From Vitellaria paradoxa (lineage: Eukaryota > Streptophyta > Magnoliopsida > Ericales > Sapotaceae), in assembly GCA_019916065.1 (NCBI GenBank), contig CM034241.1, positions 9,275,223-9,339,222 on the forward strand: 64,000 nucleotides of DNA, written 5' to 3'. The notes beneath the pieces are model-generated. The model was given only the letters and a program-made list of their open reading frames with translations, did no database searches and was not told the DNA's origin. The position numbers and the translations under genes were made by a program. This document shows, one piece after another, positions 60,211 through 64,000 of this stretch. How positions within the stretch are numbered: position 1 is the first letter of the stretch; each line of letters starts with the position of its first letter.

Positions 60211-62523
60211 GCAGAATCACGATGGTTGACTTGCCACAAATGCCAATTTAGAGTTGTTGGTTTATAATATGAAACAGGATGTAACACTCATGTCTGCTAT
60301 CAATGGTTCATTATCTTGACCTGGCAAAATTGATGATATTCTAATTTTCTTACCATGAAACAATTCTTCAAACGGACAGGTTTCAAGATTGAACCCAGAG
60401 AGATCCATACCCACAGCTGTTCTAAAAGGAGCCAAGGGTTTGGCAATTTTAACAGTTGTTAAAGCTGGAGTGCTAGTCGCTTATAAACTTGGCTCTGGTC
60501 TGGTTGTTGCCCGTAGGTCAGATGGATCTTGGTCTGCACCATCTGCTATAGCTTCTGTTGGTTTAGGATGGGGTGCACAGGTAATAATTAGTTAAAGGCT
60601 TTGGCTGTTCTGTATCTGTTGATGTTACTGCATTTATATATTTTCTCTTGAGAAATTAAATAATATTGTTTTTTGTTTACATATGCATAGAAAAGATATA
60701 TTGTTAAAATGAGTATGCATGTGTTAGGCAAAACGTCTGTTATTGAAGATGCTAAGTAGCTTCATCAATTTGTAATTATTTTTTAGTTTATGAATTTTTA
60801 GGTTAATTATTTTGCAATTGGGAATTTACTTTCTGCACTTTGTTTTGCGATAGGCCTTTTCGAATTAGCTTTTCTTCTAGTACTTTATTGTTTCTTGAGC
60901 TCCATATTGTTGTCATTAAGTGATGCCTTTTTCTTAATTGCTTGTTTTGTAGGTTGGTGGGGAGCTAATGGACTTCATAATTGTGCTTCATGATTCTAAA
61001 GCTGTAAAAACATTTTGTAGTCGCGTGCATTTTTCTCTTGGGGCTGGTTGCAGTGCTGCAGCTGGACCTGTTGGAAGAGTGCTGGAGGCAGATCTCCGAG
61101 CTGGAGACAAAGGTTCTGGCATGTGTTATACCTACAGTTGTAGCAAAGGTAAGTTGGATTGTCCTATTGTATTTTTATAAAGGGACATCTCGAATTGGTT
61201 TGTTAATCAACTGCCAAAACCTTTTGAAATCACTTTTATATTTTTTACGTAAACAGTCTGGTTTAAGATTCTGATTGAAATAGCGAAAGACCCCCCCTTT
61301 TTCGCCGATGGGACAAACTTTGGTCCTATTTCTTTGGAATCTGTCCTTGGGCTTTTGTTCTGCTTGTGCTGTTTTCTATTTTTTCCGAGAAGAGCTTTTT
61401 TCTAATGCTATCCAAACATCTACGTCTCAATTTTTGTTGATCGGTTTACTGATTGTTAAACCTTGGCTGTGGAATTATCTATCATAAATTAGTGGGTGAA
61501 ACTTGGAAGGATTATATTGGCACCCATCCTAGTTTGGATTCAATTAATTTCAGTTACTTATGTCCCTATAAATGTTTTTAGGTGTAATTACATTTTGCCC
61601 AAAAACATCTATGATTTAAAAGTCATTACATAATCCCATTTGTGATTTGGATTAAAATAGAAAATTGACAGAATTTATTAAATTTAACTAAATTTGTGTT
61701 TCACGTGTCATGGAGACTGATGTGTAATTGTGCAAAGGTCATTGTTGAGAAAAATAGAGACAAATTTGCTCTGAAATTTTTATTGAGTTTCTTTAAAAAT
61801 GGAAAAAAAATATATTTTTACATAAAAATGAAAAAAAAAATATATGTATGTTTTTATATATAGATTTTTGTGGAAATTTTTTGCCCCAATCAATTTGGAT
61901 TTGTGTGGCGTAAATTCAGTTAAATTTAACAAATTCTGTCAATTTTATACTTTAATCTAAATCACAAGAGGATAATGTATTTACTTTTAAACTAAAAGGG
62001 GATTACGGGTTTTGGGGCCTAGAAAAAATGTAATTACCCGAAATTGTTTCTAGTCCTCACATTAGAGTGCACTAAACATTTTCAGTAACTATGAGTGACA
62101 AGGTCTTAGGGGAGCGGTATGATTGTTCCCTTACGACTGGGGGTCAGCAGTTAGAATCCTAGAATCAGTTTTTTTGCTTGTAAGATGGAAGATTGCCAGC
62201 ATCTAATTCTTCTTACATCCTGCAGTGCAAGTGTCTTGTTTTTCACTGCTGTCTGGGAATCCAAATGGGTTTTGGAAAAGGGGGGGGGGGTTTAGTAAGG
62301 AGATACACTGACGGTTTTTTATGTTGTCAATAATTGGTCAGGTGCTTTCGTGGGAGTCTCACTGGAAGGAAACATGGTCGCAACAAGGATGGATACTAAT
62401 CTGCGCTTCTACGGCGATCCTTATCTCACCACAGATGATATTCTTCTGGGGACCGTGGACAGACCAAAGGCTGCAGGGCCCTTGTATGCTGCCCTTAAAG
62501 ATCTTTACGTCAAGCTTAGATGA
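59128..62523 (+). CDS. FYVE zinc finger plus Ysc84/DUF500 (SYLF) protein, 4 exons
   Basis: Exons: 59128-59991, 60380-60580, 60953-61148, 62342-62523; all junctions GT-AG, phases 0, 0, 1, total 1443 nt, 480 aa. Residues 1-160 are low-complexity with an NLKNVLGGILAIVTG stretch. The FYVE domain (about 167-232) shows EWLPDS, RGRHHCRFCGG and RVCDTCY. All eight zinc ligands are present: Cys177, 180, 194, 197, 202, 205, 225, 228. From about 285 to the end it reads as an Ysc84/SYLF domain (GAKGLAILTVVKAG, GLVVARRSDGSWSAPSAI, VGVSLEGN). FYVE domains bind PI3P; SYLF domains bind membranes and, in yeast and animals, actin regulators. It is therefore probably an endosomal or vacuolar trafficking protein. 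Length and architecture fit Arabidopsis At3g43230, recalled as the neighbour of SAC3. A start further upstream is unlikely given the acceptor at 59083. Confidence 0.94.
60140..60207. repeat. (CT)n-(CA)n compound microsatellite
   Basis: About 16 CT units pass directly into about 18 CA units inside intron 1 of the FYVE/Ysc84 gene. Confidence 0.95.
61149..62341 (+). other. intron 3 of the FYVE/Ysc84 gene
   Basis: A 1.2-kb intron, GT-AG. It contains a G-run at about 62280-62290 and AT-rich stretches. No coding content beyond the flanking exons. Confidence 0.75.
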
Positions 62524-64000
62524 CAGTTACTGGTTCAAAGGGATTGAAACATTTGGTTTTCACAAGACAATGTGTGTGTGCGTGTGTATGTATATATGAT
62601 ATACTTAAAACTCTGCTGCTCCTGCATTTGTATATTTTATGCCCACTAAATTGTTTTATAGATTCCCCATTGGGATTTGTTTACTCAATTCTTATGTTAG
62701 CAGGCCCTACTATCATCTATTTTATAAAACCGTTTGAACATTTTAAATTTTACCATATTGCAAAGGTGGATATCATATGCAAATCAAAATTGTCAATTTA
62801 AATTCTGTCCAGTTATAGTTTTTAAGAAGTTGAACCTTTCAAATTAAAACACCATAAATTATATTTTCTTTTATAGTGCTTATTAAAAATTAATTGAAGA
62901 AAGAAAGAGAGAGACCAAAATATATATAATAGTTGCTGCGATTTAAAATTTTTTTATTAAAAAAAAATTAAAACTCATAGATTATTATAATTTTTTTTAT
63001 TTAAACTTTTTGTCAAAGTATCAACTAAATAAGAAATTTAATACTAATTTTGTTCTTCAAAGTATCATAAACATGAGTTATTGATAGTAGATATATACTA
63101 TATATACTTATTATCACACGAGTAGGTTCTCCACTTAATGGATAGCATCTCCATGCATGTTAAGGCCACCAGGACACAAGTCCATGTTGTCTTCCACCAT
63201 CTATCACCTTAAACATATATACATTGCACGCATGGTGGGATTATGAGTGTTAACTGGATAGAGTTGAGTAAAGGAGAATTTTCTGGTTGAGAACCAAGTA
63301 TCGTGAGGTTATGTGAGAAAGAAAGTTTATATATATTGAGTGTATGTGCTAGTGTTGCAGTGGTGGAAGAGGAGAAGAAGAGGAAGCAAGCCACCATAAG
63401 GTCGAACTTGGGAAAGAGGAAGAAGAAAAAAGGAGGTAGTCCAACCCAACCATTCCTTGCATGATCTTTCTTTTGGTCTTGGGATATAGAGGTAGGGGTT
63501 CTTGAACACTAGTTGAGTGATTGAATGGGTCCAATGGGTATGTTTCATCTAGTGTTGTTAAGTTTTGTGTTGTTAAGATTCAACGCAAGTTGGACCAAAG
63601 CAAAGTGTAAGGATGAATAAAAGAAGATAATTGAGGAAGATCCAAGATAAGTTGGACCAAAAGAAAGTGCAAGGGTGAATAAAATAAGCATAATAAGTCA
63701 AAAAAGCCAAGGTCATTTAGACTCGTCTCCAGGTATTAGCTTGTGCATAAACATGTGCAGACGATAAAGAGCGTGCCAGTGAAAAATGCTGAAAATTTGG
63801 TTAAGTGTCAAATATTTCATTCAAACCTCTGTCCAAATCGATGGCATTTCACACATAGTGATGTAAATGGGTTGGCTTGACTTGCAGCTCGACCTGCCAC
63901 GCCCCATGCTTTTGTACAACCCATCCCGATCTCGCCCGTGCCTGGGTCAAGGCTTGGGTCACCCTGCCCTAGCACGTGACTTGCCTTGTCTTGCGTGACC
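62524..64000. other. 3' flank of the FYVE/Ysc84 gene and intergenic DNA
   Basis: Contains a TG-rich run just after the stop (about 62570-62592), AT-rich DNA, two direct repeats of about 41 bp spaced 62 bp apart (from 63587 and 63649, sharing AAGTTGGACCAAA and GAATAAAA), and from about 63860 a GC-richer stretch with GGGTTGG/CTTGCC motifs that looks like the edge of a repeat cut by the window end. No gene recognised. Confidence 0.55.

Noticed and set aside
1..64000. CRISPR array, prokaryotic operon or organelle insertion
   Set aside because: No regularly spaced repeats and no bacterial-style gene packing; the genes are interrupted by spliceosomal introns and I recognised no chloroplast or mitochondrial gene.

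Overview
The window is nuclear DNA from a flowering plant, most likely a eudicot. It is AT-rich and gene-poor, exons are separated by long introns, and every splice junction but one that I could place is GT-AG. It also carries typical plant mobile DNA: Copia and Gypsy relics, TRIMs, a tRNA-derived SINE and many MITEs. I cannot name the species. No CRISPR array, bacterial operon, rRNA gene or genuine tRNA gene is visible.

Layout. (1) Positions 1-261 hold the 3' end of a plus-strand gene I do not firmly recognise. (2) Positions 3114-20834, minus strand, hold a complete 16-exon gene for a SAC-domain phosphoinositide phosphatase of the plant SAC1-SAC5 group (831 codons plus stop, catalytic CX5R motif intact). 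Its introns contain two TRIMs in opposite orientation around exon 13, a SINE with an 18-bp target duplication, and two Copia 5' ends facing each other in intron 5. (3) Positions about 21-39 kb are intergenic, with a degenerate Copia pol relic (26.5-27.3 kb) and a degenerate full-length Gypsy element (28530-36865, two LTRs of about 1.79 kb). (4) Positions 39673-48972, minus strand, hold a GDSL esterase/lipase gene of the GLIP type. One of its exons has been duplicated in tandem, in frame. (5) Positions about 49-56.5 kb are intergenic, with MITEs and a 690-bp LTR-derived insertion that ends in a palindrome. (6) Positions 59128-62523, plus strand, hold a complete 4-exon gene for a FYVE zinc-finger plus Ysc84/DUF500 (SYLF) protein (480 aa), with a 5' UTR exon near 56.9-57.05 kb. 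(7) The remainder to 64000 is non-coding.

How the genes fit together. The SAC phosphatase is expected to remove phosphate from phosphoinositides such as PI(3,5)P2. FYVE domains read PI3P, a product of that reaction, and Ysc84/SYLF domains bind membranes. From memory, the same two gene types are adjacent in Arabidopsis (At3g43220, SAC3; At3g43230), so the pair may be ancestral, with the GDSL gene and about 38 kb of mobile DNA between them here. The most unusual items are the duplicated symmetric exon of the GDSL gene (60-nt intron between copies, one copy with a GC donor), the LTR insertion with a U3 tip at both ends and a perfect TGCAA duplication, and the inverted TRIM pair around an in-frame exon of the SAC gene.
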